Shown one piece after another: positions 39,198 through 48,323 of a stretch of 64,000 nt of DNA. This stretch comes from CBDBZL01 sp965213545 (GTDB taxonomy: Bacteria > Pseudomonadota > Alphaproteobacteria > Sphingomonadales > Sphingomonadaceae). Below the pieces are notes generated by a model. The model saw only the letters and a program-made list of their open reading frames with translations, ran no database searches and had not been told where the DNA came from. The DNA lies in contig CBDBZL010000002.1 of the NCBI GenBank assembly GCA_965213545.1, forward strand, positions 62,001 to 126,000. Direction: 5' to 3'. The stretch's first letter is position 1, and each line of letters begins with the position of its first letter. Made by a program: the position numbers and the translations under genes.

Positions 39198-39713
39198 ATG
39201 CTCGTTCCCGGACAAAAGGTCCCCGATCTGGCGCTGCCGCTGACCATCCAGGCACGCTTCGAATTGTCCGTGCAGCGGCCCGAAATGTTCACCATGCTGG
39301 TCTTCTACCGGGGCAAGCATTGTCCGATCTGCCGCAAATATCTCGAGGAACTGGGCTCCCGGCTGGACGACATCTCGAACGCCGGGCTCAACCCGTTCGC
39401 CATCTCGATGGACAATGAAGAGCGCGCGATGGTGGTCGACCGGGACTGGAACACCGGCGATTTGCCGCTGGTCTACGACCTCACCGAAGACCAGGCACGC
39501 GAATGGGGCCTGTATATTTCGAGCGCGCGCGACGATAGCGATGAACCCGCCACCCTCAGCGAACCGGGGCTCTTCCTCGTGCGGCCCGACCTGTCACTCT
39601 ATTTTGCGCAGGTGCAAAGCGCACCGTTCACCCGCCCGTCGATCGGCCAGCTGCTGGAGGCGGTGAAGTATGTGAAGAAGAACGATTACCCACCGCGCGG
39701 TCTGGCGACCTGA
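39198..39713 (+). CDS. peroxiredoxin-like (AhpC/TSA) protein
   Basis: 171 residues, thioredoxin fold. The active region reads FYRGKHCPICRKY, a CxxC pair in the place of the peroxidatic cysteine of AhpC/TSA proteins. No signal peptide is seen, so it is cytoplasmic. AGGAG lies eight bases before the ATG. Likely a thiol peroxidase or related reductase; the substrate is unknown. Confidence 0.8.
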   Translation: MLVPGQKVPDLALPLTIQARFELSVQRPEMFTMLVFYRGKHCPICRKYLEELGSRLDDISNAGLNPFAISMDNEERAMVVDRDWNTGDLPLVYDLTEDQAREWGLYISSARDDSDEPATLSEPGLFLVRPDLSLYFAQVQSAPFTRPSIGQLLEAVKYVKKNDYPPRGLAT

Positions 39714-39804
39714 GGCGATCCGTTCGGCACCAGGCCATCCCCGCGGGCGATCCAACCCTGCGTCGCCACCTAGCGATAACTCGCCGCCATGAACTGGCGC
39801 GCGC

Positions 39805-40254
39805 TCAACTCAGCCGGTCGATAGCCTCGTTGCTCAAGGTTCCGGGCACCACGAAAAGCGGGCAGGGCATCGCTCCGGCATGGGTAGAGAAATGCGCGAC
39901 CAGCGGCCCGGGCACGTTCTCCGCCGCGGCCAGTACCAGCGCCGCGATCTCGGGATGCTCGCTCAGATATTCGTCGATCACCACGCGTCCCTCGCCGATC
40001 CGCACCGAGATCTGCGGCATCGCGCCGCCTTCGCTGATAAGCTCGCCGGCGGCGGAATTGGCGAGCACCTCGGCCCGGTCGCGCGCCTCTTCCTCGATCG
40101 TCGCCTGAACACCGCCAAAGGCATTGAACTGCTGCTTGGGAACGATGGCCAACAGGTGCACCCTGCCGCCGGTCTTGGCCGCGCGGCGGGCGGCGTAGCG
40201 AAGCGCGACATGCGCCTCGGCGCTTTCATCGATGACCACCAGATAGACGCGCAT
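39805..40254 (-). CDS. universal stress protein (UspA family)
   Basis: 149 residues: an N-terminal strand YLVVIDES, helix AHVALRYAARRA and the typical Rossmann-like UspA layout. The classic C-terminal ATP-binding G-x2-G-x9-G-S motif is not obvious (HAGAMPCPLFVV), so it may not bind ATP. ATG 40254 was chosen with GGGAGAAGG upstream; the frame continues further upstream without similarity. Confidence 0.8.
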   Translation of the reverse strand: MRVYLVVIDESAEAHVALRYAARRAAKTGGRVHLLAIVPKQQFNAFGGVQATIEEEARDRAEVLANSAAGELISEGGAMPQISVRIGEGRVVIDEYLSEHPEIAALVLAAAENVPGPLVAHFSTHAGAMPCPLFVVPGTLSNEAIDRLS

Positions 40255-40392
40255 CGCAGCCTTCTCCCGGCAGCGGGTATCAGGCCAAACCGCAAGCCAC
40301 GCAAGAACCTTGCTTGCCCCCGCCAAATTGGTCAATGACGGGGGCAGCGCGCGGCGCCCGGGCCGCGCCCCAGAAAGGACGCATTACCGCCC

Positions 40393-41757
40393 ATGCCTAT
40401 CGCCATCAAGATGCCCGCGCTGTCGCCGACGATGGAGGAGGGCACGCTCGCACGCTGGCTGGTCAAGGTGGGCGACCAGGTCTCGTCGGGCGACATCATG
40501 GCCGAGATCGAGACCGACAAGGCGACGATGGAGTTCGAGGCGGTCGACGAGGGTGTCATCGCGCGCATCGAGGTCGAGGAGGGGACCGAGGGGGTCAAGG
40601 TCGGCACGGTGATCGCCATGCTCGCCGAGGAAGGCGAAGACGCATCCGACATCGAGCCGCCCGAGGGTGGAACGGCGCCGCCGTCGGCTTCGACGGACCC
40701 TGCGCCTGACAAGGAACAGGCGGCCAACGCCATCCGCGAGGAGAAGGTGGCAGGAGAGGAAGCGCGCACCGGGGGCGCCGATCCGGAAGCGGGCGAGGCC
40801 GCCGCGCCCGCCGGCCAGGCGCCCGGCGATGTGCCGAACGCTGCCGCGCCCAATTCGGACGGCGACAGGATCATCGCCTCGCCGCTTGCCCGGCGGATCG
40901 CCCAGACACGAGGTATCGACCTCGCCGCCATTACCGGCAGTGGCCCGGGCGGGCGGGTGGTCAAGGCGGACCTGGACGATGCGCAGCCCTCTGCCCCCCC
41001 AAAGGCCGCCCCGCCGCCCGAGCTGTCCCCTGCGGTCGAACCCAAGATGCAAGCGCAGGATTTCGGCATCCCGCACGAGGAGGAGAAGCTCTCCTCGATG
41101 CGCAAGACCATCGCCCGCCGGCTGACCGAGAGCAAGCAGCAGGTCCCGCATATCTACCTGACGGTCGACATCCGCCTCGATGCGCTGCTCAAGCTGCGCG
41201 GCGAGCTGAACACCGCGCTCGAGCTCCAGGGCGTTAAGCTCAGCGTCAACGACATGCTGATCAAGGCGCTCGCCAAGTCGCTCATCGCGGTGCCCAAGTG
41301 CAACGTGCAATATGCGGGCGACAAGCTGCTCAAGTTCACCCGCGCCGACATCTCAGTGGCAGTGTCGATCCCGGCCGGGCTCATCACGCCGATCATCAAG
41401 GATGCTGGCGGCAAGGCGGTGAGCGCCATCTCCACCGAGATGAAGGACTTCGCCGGCCGCGCGCGCGAGGGCAAGCTAGCGCCCGAAGAATACCAGGGCG
41501 GCACCGCCAGCCTGTCCAACATGGGCATGTACGGCATCAAGCAGTTCGAGGCGGTCATCAACCCGCCGCAAGGCATGATCATGGCCATCGGCGCGGGCGA
41601 GAAGCGGCCCTATGTTGTGGATGACGCCCTAGCGGTGGCAACAGTGATGAGCGCCACGGGCAGCTTCGACCACCGCGCCATCGACGGGGCGGATGGGGCC
41701 GAGTTGATGAAGGTGTTCAAGCAATTGTGCGAGGCGCCGCTGGGTCTGGTGGCTTGA
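40393..41757 (+). CDS. pdhC: pyruvate dehydrogenase E2, dihydrolipoamide acetyltransferase
   Basis: 454 residues. One lipoyl domain with Lys43 in EIETDKATMEF, an Ala/Pro/Glu-rich linker, the E1/E3-binding domain near residues 160-200 (ASPLARRIAQTRGIDL...GSGPGGRVVKADL) and the catalytic domain with His427 in the DHRAIDGADGAEL motif. It transfers acetyl groups to CoA. E3 (lpdA) lies 1.5 kb downstream; the E1 genes are not in the window. Confidence 0.95.
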   Translation: MPIAIKMPALSPTMEEGTLARWLVKVGDQVSSGDIMAEIETDKATMEFEAVDEGVIARIEVEEGTEGVKVGTVIAMLAEEGEDASDIEPPEGGTAPPSASTDPAPDKEQAANAIREEKVAGEEARTGGADPEAGEAAAPAGQAPGDVPNAAAPNSDGDRIIASPLARRIAQTRGIDLAAITGSGPGGRVVKADLDDAQPSAPPKAAPPPELSPAVEPKMQAQDFGIPHEEEKLSSMRKTIARRLTESKQQVPHIYLTVDIRLDALLKLRGELNTALELQGVKLSVNDMLIKALAKSLIAVPKCNVQYAGDKLLKFTRADISVAVSIPAGLITPIIKDAGGKAVSAISTEMKDFAGRAREGKLAPEEYQGGTASLSNMGMYGIKQFEAVINPPQGMIMAIGAGEKRPYVVDDALAVATVMSATGSFDHRAIDGADGAELMKVFKQLCEAPLGLVA

Positions 41758-42029
41758 GCCGCTTCCAGCGGTCAATCTTCGATCCGGTGGTTCTGGCAGC
41801 GTTCGTCACCGTCATCAGCGGCGGCGTCGTGTTCGTTTTGGGAGATTTGCGCGAAGCGGATCGAGCATTCGATTCGCAGTTGTTCGAGGAGCGGCAGGCG
41901 AGATGCGACCGGGCTTTTGCCAGCTTGCGAGACGAGAACCTTCATCCTACCTTGCAGGATGGCGAGAGCGAGTGGTTCGAGCGTCAAAGGCGGATCGCCC
42001 TTGAGTGTAGCGAAGAGGTTGATCGATGA
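41754..42029 (+). CDS. small single-pass membrane protein
   Basis: 91 residues from a TTG start that overlaps the pdhC stop (TTGA). One membrane segment (VVLAAFVTVISGGVVFVL) followed by a charged helix rich in Glu and Arg with two cysteines. I do not recognise the family. Its stop overlaps the next small gene (ATGA), suggesting co-translation. Confidence 0.55.
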   Translation: MSRFQRSIFDPVVLAAFVTVISGGVVFVLGDLREADRAFDSQLFEERQARCDRAFASLRDENLHPTLQDGESEWFERQRRIALECSEEVDR

Positions 42030-42169
42030 AGGACATTGGCCTCTTGATTATGGTTATCGGCGCTGTGATCCTGGCCGGTGCTTTGGTCTTGCGCTTTCTT
42101 GATCTCAAGGCACGCGAATTGGAGCTGCGCCGCGAGGAACTCGAACTGCGCAAGAAGCGGAACGTCTGA
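42026..42169 (+). CDS. 47-residue membrane protein
   Basis: MKDIGLLIMVIGAVILAGA starts a single membrane helix, followed by a strongly charged amphipathic stretch rich in Glu, Arg and Leu (KARELELRREELELRKKR), probably a coiled coil. It overlaps the previous gene by ATGA. No known family, but the clean helix plus coiled-coil design and coupling support a real gene. Confidence 0.55.
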   Translation: MKDIGLLIMVIGAVILAGALVLRFLDLKARELELRREELELRKKRNV

Positions 42170-42206
42170 TCCCGGTTCGGGTATCGACGAACGGCTGCCC
42201 GCCCCA

Positions 42207-42623
42207 ATGCGCATGATTGTCATTGCAATATCCGCGCTCGCTTGCGGCGCGAGTGCAACCGCCGCCGCCGCCGAGCAAATCCCGCTCATCGGTTCCGAAG
42301 GCCCGACGGAGGACGCGTGCATCGGCGTTGGCACCATCATCACGCTCGACGAGCACCTGCCCGTCCGCGAGCGGCCCGACCGGTATGCACGCCAGAAGGA
42401 AAAGCTGCGGCGCGGGACCCTGGTGTGGATCTGCGAGAAGGGGGTGGGCATCGGTGCGGGCGGGGCGAGCGAGGACTGGCAGGGCATCGTCTATCCTACA
42501 GGCGAGTTCCAGGAGCTGGGCGACTGCAAGGTCAGCCGCCCCGTCCTCGTGCCCGAGCCCTATGCCGGCCCGTGCCGCTCGGGCTGGGTGCCGGCGCGCG
42601 ACCTGCGGCTGGTCGCCGGATGA
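42207..42623 (+). CDS. secreted SH3-like hypothetical protein
   Basis: 138 residues with a signal peptide (cleavage near AAAAEQ, residue 23). The mature part has four cysteines (38, 76, 107, 123), consistent with two disulfides, and a stretch LPVRERPDR...LRRGTLVWICEKG that recalls a bacterial SH3 domain. Function unknown; it is periplasmic or outer-surface. Confidence 0.65.
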   Translation: MRMIVIAISALACGASATAAAAEQIPLIGSEGPTEDACIGVGTIITLDEHLPVRERPDRYARQKEKLRRGTLVWICEKGVGIGAGGASEDWQGIVYPTGEFQELGDCKVSRPVLVPEPYAGPCRSGWVPARDLRLVAG

Positions 42624-42730
42624 GGCGCTGTCCTACAGCGCCGCCGCCGGCCTATCGCCGCGCCATGCCGCTCATCGCAAGCTCCGCTCCGCGCGAGCCG
42701 CGCATCGCCCTTGCACCGCACCGCTTCGGC

Positions 42731-42749
42731 CCGCGCTACGCGGTTTTTT
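42731..42749 (+). terminator. rho-independent terminator
   Basis: Stem CCGCG/CGCGG with a three-base loop, followed by six Ts. It ends the pdhC-small-protein unit, about 110 bases after the secreted protein gene. Confidence 0.75.
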
Positions 42750-42785
42750 CAGGCGAAAGTAGCCATCTGAGATTTCGCTCTCATA

Positions 42786-42801
42786 ACAGTGTAACACCTG
42801 T
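42786..42801. promoter_or_regulatory. possible operator upstream of the thioesterase gene
   Basis: The stretch contains GTGTAACAC, a perfect odd palindrome, inside a wider imperfect inverted repeat ACAG...CTGT. It sits about 40 bases upstream of the thioesterase ATG, a typical operator position. No regulator is identified. Confidence 0.25.
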
Positions 42802-42837
42802 CACTTTCGGCGGTTTTCCAAGGCTTGGCGCAAGCGC

Positions 42838-43242
42838 ATGAACGAGGCGCAGATCCACGCCGGCCTCGACCCGGCGATTCGCGTCGTCGCCATGCCGGCC
42901 GATGCCAACGCCTATGGCGACATCTTCGGCGGCTGGCTGATGGGGCTAATGGATTCGGCCGCCGGACTCACCGCCGCACGCCTCTCGCGCGGGCGGGCGG
43001 TGACGGTGGCGATGGACGGGCTGGAGTTCCACCAGCCGGTGCATATCGGTGACGAGGTCTCCATCTATACGAGCGTCGAGCAGGTCGGCCGCACCAGCAT
43101 GACCATTGCCACCGAGGCGTGGCGGCGTGAGCGGCATTCGGAAACGCCGATCAAGGTGACGAGCGCGCGCTTCACCTTTGTGGCGGTGGATGATAGCGGA
43201 CGGCCGCGACCCGTGAAAGTGCAAGAGGATGGCGATGGCTGA
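42838..43242 (+). CDS. acyl-CoA thioesterase (YciA-like hotdog)
   Basis: 134 residues, hotdog fold. The DANAYGDIFGGWLMGLMD segment carries the conserved asparagine and aspartate positions of YciA/BFIT-type acyl-CoA hydrolases, followed by VAMDGLEFHQPVHIGDEV. It overlaps the lpdA start by 14 bases, so the two are co-translated. Confidence 0.87.
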   Translation: MNEAQIHAGLDPAIRVVAMPADANAYGDIFGGWLMGLMDSAAGLTAARLSRGRAVTVAMDGLEFHQPVHIGDEVSIYTSVEQVGRTSMTIATEAWRRERHSETPIKVTSARFTFVAVDDSGRPRPVKVQEDGDG

Positions 43243-44647
43243 GCAATATGACGTGATCGTGCTGGGTTCGGGGCCGGGCGGCTATGTCGCGGCGATCCGC
43301 GCCTCGCAGCTGGGTCTCAAGGTGGCCATCGTCGAGCGCGAACTGCTCGGCGGCATATGCCTCAACTGGGGCTGCATCCCCACCAAGGCGCTGCTGCGCT
43401 CGGCCGAAGTGCTCCATACCATGCACAATGCCAAGGATTACGGCCTGTCGGTCGCCGGCAAGATCGAGGCCGATCTGGCGGCGGTGGTCAAGCGCTCGCG
43501 CGGGGTGGCCAAGCAGCTCAACCAGGGCGTCACCGGGTTGATGAAGAAGAACAAGATCGCCGTCCACATGGGGGAGGGACGGATGACCGGGCCCACCTCG
43601 CTCACGGTCCGCTCGGAAAAGGGTGAGGAGCAGCTTTCCGCCAAGCATGTGATCCTTGCCACCGGAGCACGCGCGCGTGACCTGCCATTCGCCCCCGCCG
43701 ATGGCAAGCGCGTGTGGACCTATCGCCATGCGATGGTTCCGGACGAGATACCGAGCAAGCTGCTGGTCATCGGCTCGGGCGCGATCGGCATCGAATTCGC
43801 CAGCTTCTACAACGACATGGGCGCCGAGGTTACCGTGGTCGAGATGCTCGAGCGGATCGTGCCGGTGGAGGACAAGGACATCTCCGCCTTCCTTGCAAAA
43901 TCCCTTACCAAGCAAGGGGTTAAGATGCAGACTTCGGCCGGCGTCGAGGATCTGAAGGTGAGCGACAAGAGCGTCACTGCCACGATTAAGGACAAGGCCG
44001 GCAAGGTCGAGACGACGCAGTACAGCCATGTCATCGTCGCCATCGGCATCGTGCCCAATACCGAGGGGATCGGCATCGATGAGCTGGTCGAGATGGAGCG
44101 GGGCTTCGTCCAGATCGACGCTTTCGGGCGCACCGGGACCAGGGGCCTGTGGGCGATCGGCGACTGCACGCCCGGCCCCTGGCTGGCGCACAAGGCCAGC
44201 CACGAGGGTGTTACCGCTGCGGAGGCTATCGCCCGCGAACTGGGCAACGAGCAGGTCCATCCGCACCCGCTCGATCGCAACGCCATTCCGGGCTGCACCT
44301 ATTGCCATCCCCAGGTCGCCAGCGTGGGCATGACCGAGGCCAAGGCCAAAGAGGCGGGTTACCAGGTCAAGGCAGGCACCTTCCCGTTCATCGGCAATGG
44401 CAAGGCGATCGCGCTGGGCGAGGCCGAGGGGATCGTCAAGACGGTGTTCGATGCCAAGACCGGTGAACTGCTCGGCGCGCATATGTGCGGCGCCGAAGTC
44501 ACCGAGCTGATCCAGGGCTACACCGTGGGCAAGGTGCTCGAGACCACCGAAGCCGAACTGATGCAGACCATCTTCCCGCATCCCACGCTCTCCGAAATGA
44601 TGCACGAGAGCGTGCTGGCGGCCTATGGCAAGGCCATTCATATCTGA
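43229..44647 (+). CDS. lpdA: dihydrolipoyl dehydrogenase (E3)
   Basis: 472 residues, flavoprotein disulfide reductase. FAD site GSGPGGYVAA, redox pair Cys44/Cys49 in GGICLNWGCIPTK, NAD site GSGAIGIEFA, and the C-terminal catalytic HPTLSE (His-Glu). It reoxidises lipoate of pyruvate dehydrogenase, agreeing with nearby pdhC. ATG 43229 or 43235 may be the start. Confidence 0.95.
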   Translation: MAMAEQYDVIVLGSGPGGYVAAIRASQLGLKVAIVERELLGGICLNWGCIPTKALLRSAEVLHTMHNAKDYGLSVAGKIEADLAAVVKRSRGVAKQLNQGVTGLMKKNKIAVHMGEGRMTGPTSLTVRSEKGEEQLSAKHVILATGARARDLPFAPADGKRVWTYRHAMVPDEIPSKLLVIGSGAIGIEFASFYNDMGAEVTVVEMLERIVPVEDKDISAFLAKSLTKQGVKMQTSAGVEDLKVSDKSVTATIKDKAGKVETTQYSHVIVAIGIVPNTEGIGIDELVEMERGFVQIDAFGRTGTRGLWAIGDCTPGPWLAHKASHEGVTAAEAIARELGNEQVHPHPLDRNAIPGCTYCHPQVASVGMTEAKAKEAGYQVKAGTFPFIGNGKAIALGEAEGIVKTVFDAKTGELLGAHMCGAEVTELIQGYTVGKVLETTEAELMQTIFPHPTLSEMMHESVLAAYGKAIHI

Positions 44648-44723
44648 TTTTTTCACGACAAGGCGTTCGTGTCGGGAGCCGCTTGCCCAAATCGACGTTT
44701 CTCATTCTCACAGGAGAGTGACC

Positions 44724-44882
44724 ATGGAATACGAAATCGAAGAGCGTTTGCGCGGCGAGGAAGACGAGGACAGCGCGCTGGTCCAGGATCACATTGCGCT
44801 GCGCAACCAGTCGTCGGTATCGCCGAGCGATTACCCCGACCGCAAGGACCGTGCGCTGCACATCCCCGAGGAAGGCAAGTAA
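44724..44882 (+). CDS. 52-residue acidic hypothetical protein
   Basis: Acidic cytoplasmic protein (MEYEIEERLRGEEDEDSALV...), preceded by AGGAGAG at the right distance and followed by a terminator, so very likely expressed. I recognise no family. Confidence 0.6.
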   Translation: MEYEIEERLRGEEDEDSALVQDHIALRNQSSVSPSDYPDRKDRALHIPEEGK

Positions 44883-44884
44883 GC

Positions 44885-44907
44885 GCGGCGAGTTACGCCG
44901 CTATTTT
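44885..44907 (+). terminator. rho-independent terminator
   Basis: Stem GCGGCG/CGCCGC with a five-base loop followed by TATTTT, directly after the 52-residue gene. Confidence 0.65.
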
Positions 44908-45107
44908 CGTGATAAGCACTGTCCATTTTATCGCCAACATGTTCCTCTGAGCGCTAGGACGACTGTCACTACTGGCCCCATCGCAAGAGTGTGATGATCG
45001 CCCGTCGTTTTTAACCCATAGAAGCTGCGACGGACGAGTTGCGATACGCGTGCCATATTCTCCAGCTTGCCAGCAAACGCCCGCTTGGTTACCGGCCGGC
45101 CTCGATG

Positions 45108-45197
45108 GGACAGGTGGCAGAGCGGTTGAATGCACCGGTCTTGAAAACCGGCGTGGGTGCAAGCTCACCGTGGGTTCGAATCCCACCCTGTCCGCCA
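45108..45197 (+). tRNA. tRNA-Ser (anticodon UGA)
   Basis: 90 bases, class II tRNA with a long variable arm. Acceptor stem GGACAGG/CCTGTCC, anticodon loop with TGA in CTTGAAA, T-arm GGTTCGAATCC and an encoded CCA end at 45195-45197. It reads UCA and other UCN serine codons. The 225 bases before it hold only the small-gene terminator and no further gene. Confidence 0.95.
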
Positions 45198-45298
45198 GAC
45201 CGCCCGTGTCATGGAAAGCGTGCCCGGCCATCGCCGGCATCTCACTGCGCCTACGTGTTCGGCTTGCAATAGGCATTGCACGTGCGATGAGGCACATC

Positions 45299-46315
45299 AT
45301 GCGAACCTTCAGATTCGGTCTCATCATGGCCGCCATCTCGTTGCTGGCCCCGGCCGGCGCGCAAACCGCATCCTTCGAGCAATATCTTGCCGAGGTGGCG
45401 CGCAAGGCCAATGCTCAGGGCGTCAGCGCGGCAACCATCGAGCGCCGGCTCGGCGGGCTCTCACCGAGCGACCGGGTGTTGTCGCTCGACCGCGAGAATG
45501 CACCCTCGGGCGGCGGCGGCAGCAGCACCTTTCCGCCGATGGCGCCTTACCTGGAGCGCCATAACACCGCCGCCCGCATCGCCGGTGGCACGCGCACCTA
45601 TGCTCGGCTGCGTCCCGTCGCGAGCGAGGTGGAGCGGCGTTACGGCGTTCCCGCGTCCATCGTCATCGCGATCTGGGGACATGAGACCGCCTATGGCGCG
45701 GTGATGGGCAATTTCGACCTGACCCAAGCGCTGGCGACGCTGGCCTGGGAAGGGCGGCGGCGCGACCTGTTCGAACGCGAACTCATTGCGCTTCTGAAGA
45801 TCGCCGACAGCGGGGTTGCCAATCATGCGCTGACGGGCAGCTGGGCGGGCGCGTTCGGCAATCCGCAGTTTCTCCCCAGCATCTATCTGCGTCTGGCGGT
45901 GGATGGAGATGGCAACGGGGACAAGGACATCTGGGAATCAGATGTGGACACGCTGCACTCGATCGCCAATTATTTTCGCGACGCCGGGTGGCGACCGGGT
46001 CAGCCGTGGGGCGTTCGCGCCTATGTGCCTAACAGCGTTGACCGGACGGCGGTGCAAAGCCCGCTCGCCGCGCCGGTGTGTCCGCGCGTCCATGTCCGTC
46101 ATAGCCGGTGGTTGACCGTGCGCGAATGGCGCGAGCGCGGGGTCCAACCCCTGGCGCCTATTGCCGATGACGTGCTGGCGACCTTGTTCGAACCCGACGG
46201 GCCGGCAGCGCCCGGCTACCTGCTGACGCAGAACTACCGGGTCATCCTGGAATATAACTGCTCGAACTATTACGCGATGAGCGTGGGGCTGCTGGCCGAT
46301 GCCATCGCTCGCTAA
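45299..46315 (+). CDS. lytic murein transglycosylase (MltB/SLT_2 family)
   Basis: 338 residues with a signal peptide (FGLIMAAISLLAPAGAQT). The catalytic glutamate is in AIWGHETAYG, with GNPQFLPS and the DGDGNGDKDIW loop typical of the family. It cleaves peptidoglycan glycan chains non-hydrolytically. The ATG at 45299 has GAGG six bases upstream; ATG 45287 is also possible. The frame is open through the tRNA but that part is not coding. Confidence 0.9.
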   Translation: MRTFRFGLIMAAISLLAPAGAQTASFEQYLAEVARKANAQGVSAATIERRLGGLSPSDRVLSLDRENAPSGGGGSSTFPPMAPYLERHNTAARIAGGTRTYARLRPVASEVERRYGVPASIVIAIWGHETAYGAVMGNFDLTQALATLAWEGRRRDLFERELIALLKIADSGVANHALTGSWAGAFGNPQFLPSIYLRLAVDGDGNGDKDIWESDVDTLHSIANYFRDAGWRPGQPWGVRAYVPNSVDRTAVQSPLAAPVCPRVHVRHSRWLTVREWRERGVQPLAPIADDVLATLFEPDGPAAPGYLLTQNYRVILEYNCSNYYAMSVGLLADAIAR

Positions 46316-46332
46316 CCCGCAACAGGTTTAGC

Positions 46333-47640
46333 GTGACCTTTTTCGGGCGGGAGATGCTTGGGGCGGCTACGCGCGCACGACGTTATGCCTGTGCGGCCCT
46401 GCATGACCGGTTATGGTCTCGCGCTGTGGCAGGGATGGGCGTTGCGCTCATGCTCCTATCGGCCGTTACCTTAGCCAGCGGGGCGCATGGAGCGTCCGCC
46501 AGACCCGATCCGACCACGCCTTCCGTTGCCGCTTCGCAGGGCTCTATTCGGGGCACTTGGGACGATGCGCCCGTTCCCGCCGAGATACCCGTAGCGCTGC
46601 TGATCGATCTTTCCTCGCGGCAAGTTCTGTTCGCGCGCGAGGCGGGGCGGCGCTTCATGCCCGCATCGGTAACCAAGGCGATGACCGCCTACACCGCCTT
46701 CGCGCTGATCAAACAACGCAAGATCGCGCCTACGGACGAGGTGGTCATAAGCCAGGCGCTGGCCGACGAATGGTCGGGCGAGGGCTCCTCGATGTTCCTC
46801 GAAGCCGGAGACAGGCCCACGATCGGCCAGCTTATCCTGGGTTCGACCACGGTATCGGGCAATGATGCCACGATGGCGCTGGCTATCGCCACCACCGGCT
46901 CGCTGGAGCGCTGGAGCGCGCTGATGAACCGCCATGCCAGCGCGCTGGGAATGCACGAGAGCCATTTCGCCAGTGCCAACGGCTTTCCTGATGGGGGACG
47001 CACTTTCACGACCGCGCAGGACCTGGCGCTGCTCGGCGAGGCCTTGGTCACGCAGCATCCCGAACTCTATCGCGAATATTTTGGCCATCGGACCTTCACA
47101 TGGGGCGGTATCACGCAAAGCAATCACGATCCCATAACGGGCAAGGTGAAGGGCGCCGACGGTCTCAAGACCGGCTATACCAACGAAGCGGGCTACACCT
47201 TCCTGGGATCGGCCGAACGCGATGGTCGGCGGCTTATGCTGGTGATCGCGGGCGCGCCAAGCTCGGCGGTCCGCAACAAGGCTGCGCGCGATCTGATCGA
47301 ATGGGGTTTTGATCGCTTCGCCACCCGGCCCCTGTTCGCCAAGGGAGCCACGCTGGGCGAGGCGCGCGTGCAGAACGGTACCGCGCGCCATGTCGCCCTG
47401 CGTGCGCCCGCGTTGATCGCCGCCACCTTCCGGGAGGGCAATAGCGGCGAACCCGCGCTTTCGATCCGTTATCGTGGGCCGATCGAGGCGCCGATCGCGC
47501 AAGGCGAGGAGGTCGCCAGCCTGAGGATAGAAATGCCCGGCGTGGCCCCGGTCGACGTCGCGCTGGAAGCCGCCGAACCCGTGGCGCGTGCAGGACCCTG
47601 GCAGCGGCTGATGAACGGGCTTGCCGGTCTGTTCGCATGA
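46333..47640 (+). CDS. D-alanyl-D-alanine carboxypeptidase (PBP5/6 type)
   Basis: 435 residues, serine DD-peptidase. The three penicillin-binding motifs are visible: SVTK (SxxK), SGN (SxN) and KTG in GLKTGYT. A hydrophobic segment near residues 34-50 is the signal peptide; from GTG 46333 the N-terminus is long, so a later ATG may be used. The C-terminal domain matches PBP5_C. Its stop overlaps tmk (ATGA). Confidence 0.9.
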   Translation: MTFFGREMLGAATRARRYACAALHDRLWSRAVAGMGVALMLLSAVTLASGAHGASARPDPTTPSVAASQGSIRGTWDDAPVPAEIPVALLIDLSSRQVLFAREAGRRFMPASVTKAMTAYTAFALIKQRKIAPTDEVVISQALADEWSGEGSSMFLEAGDRPTIGQLILGSTTVSGNDATMALAIATTGSLERWSALMNRHASALGMHESHFASANGFPDGGRTFTTAQDLALLGEALVTQHPELYREYFGHRTFTWGGITQSNHDPITGKVKGADGLKTGYTNEAGYTFLGSAERDGRRLMLVIAGAPSSAVRNKAARDLIEWGFDRFATRPLFAKGATLGEARVQNGTARHVALRAPALIAATFREGNSGEPALSIRYRGPIEAPIAQGEEVASLRIEMPGVAPVDVALEAAEPVARAGPWQRLMNGLAGLFA

Positions 47641-48323
47641 CATCGGACCGACTACCGGGCCGCATTCCGGGCCGCTTTATCACCTTCGAGGGGGGGGAGG
47701 GGGGGGGGAAATCGACCCAAACCCAGTTGCTAGGCAAGGCTCTGGCCAAGCGGGGACTGAGCGTGGTGCTGACCCGCGAACCGGGCGGAACCGATGGCGC
47801 GGAGGCAATCCGCCGCCTGTTGCTCGATCCCGAAGGCGACGGCTGGAATGCGCGGAGCGAGGCGCTTCTCTTCGCCGCCGCGCGAGCCGACCATGTCGAG
47901 CGGCTGATCCGCCCGGCGCTGGAACGCGGCGCATGGGTGATCTGTGATCGCTTCGTCGATTCCTCGCGTGCCTATCAGGGCGGGGAGGGGGGGCTGGCCG
48001 ATCACGACATCATGGCGCTGCATCACTTGGGCTCATCGGGCCTGCTCCCCGATCTTACCTTGCTGCTTATGGCCGAGGAACGCACGGTAGCGGCGCGGCT
48101 CGCAACGCGTGACGAGCTGCAGGGAAGCGACCGGATCGGCAGTCGAACTGCGGCTTTCCATCGCATGGTGGCCCAGCGGTTCGAGCGGCTCGCCACATCC
48201 GAGCCCAACCGTTTTCAGCGGATCGAGGCATCGGGTGACCCCCAAGCAGTCCACGAACAGGTGCTGGCGGCGTTGGACACGCGGTGCGACACGCTCCGCA
48301 GCACCGGCAGGTCGATGACATGA
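47637..48323 (+). CDS. tmk: thymidylate kinase
   Basis: 228 residues, phosphorylates dTMP. P-loop FEGGEGGGKST near the N-terminus, REPGGTD, DRFVDSSRAYQG and the lid region with arginines follow. The P-loop is encoded by unusually long G runs (8 and 10 Gs, 47690-47708). The stop overlaps holB (ATGA). Confidence 0.94.
   Translation: MTSDRLPGRIPGRFITFEGGEGGGKSTQTQLLGKALAKRGLSVVLTREPGGTDGAEAIRRLLLDPEGDGWNARSEALLFAAARADHVERLIRPALERGAWVICDRFVDSSRAYQGGEGGLADHDIMALHHLGSSGLLPDLTLLLMAEERTVAARLATRDELQGSDRIGSRTAAFHRMVAQRFERLATSEPNRFQRIEASGDPQAVHEQVLAALDTRCDTLRSTGRSMT

Noticed and set aside
43172..44656. A 494-codon minus-strand frame opposite lpdA
   Set aside because: Shadow of a strongly conserved lpdA; no motif of its own.
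45050..45298. N-terminal extension of the lytic transglycosylase through the tRNA gene
   Set aside because: The frame is open by chance through tRNA-Ser; the signal peptide and family similarity begin after 45287.
46471..47643. A 390-codon minus-strand frame opposite the DD-carboxypeptidase
   Set aside because: The plus-strand frame has SxxK, SxN and KTG motifs; the antisense frame has none.
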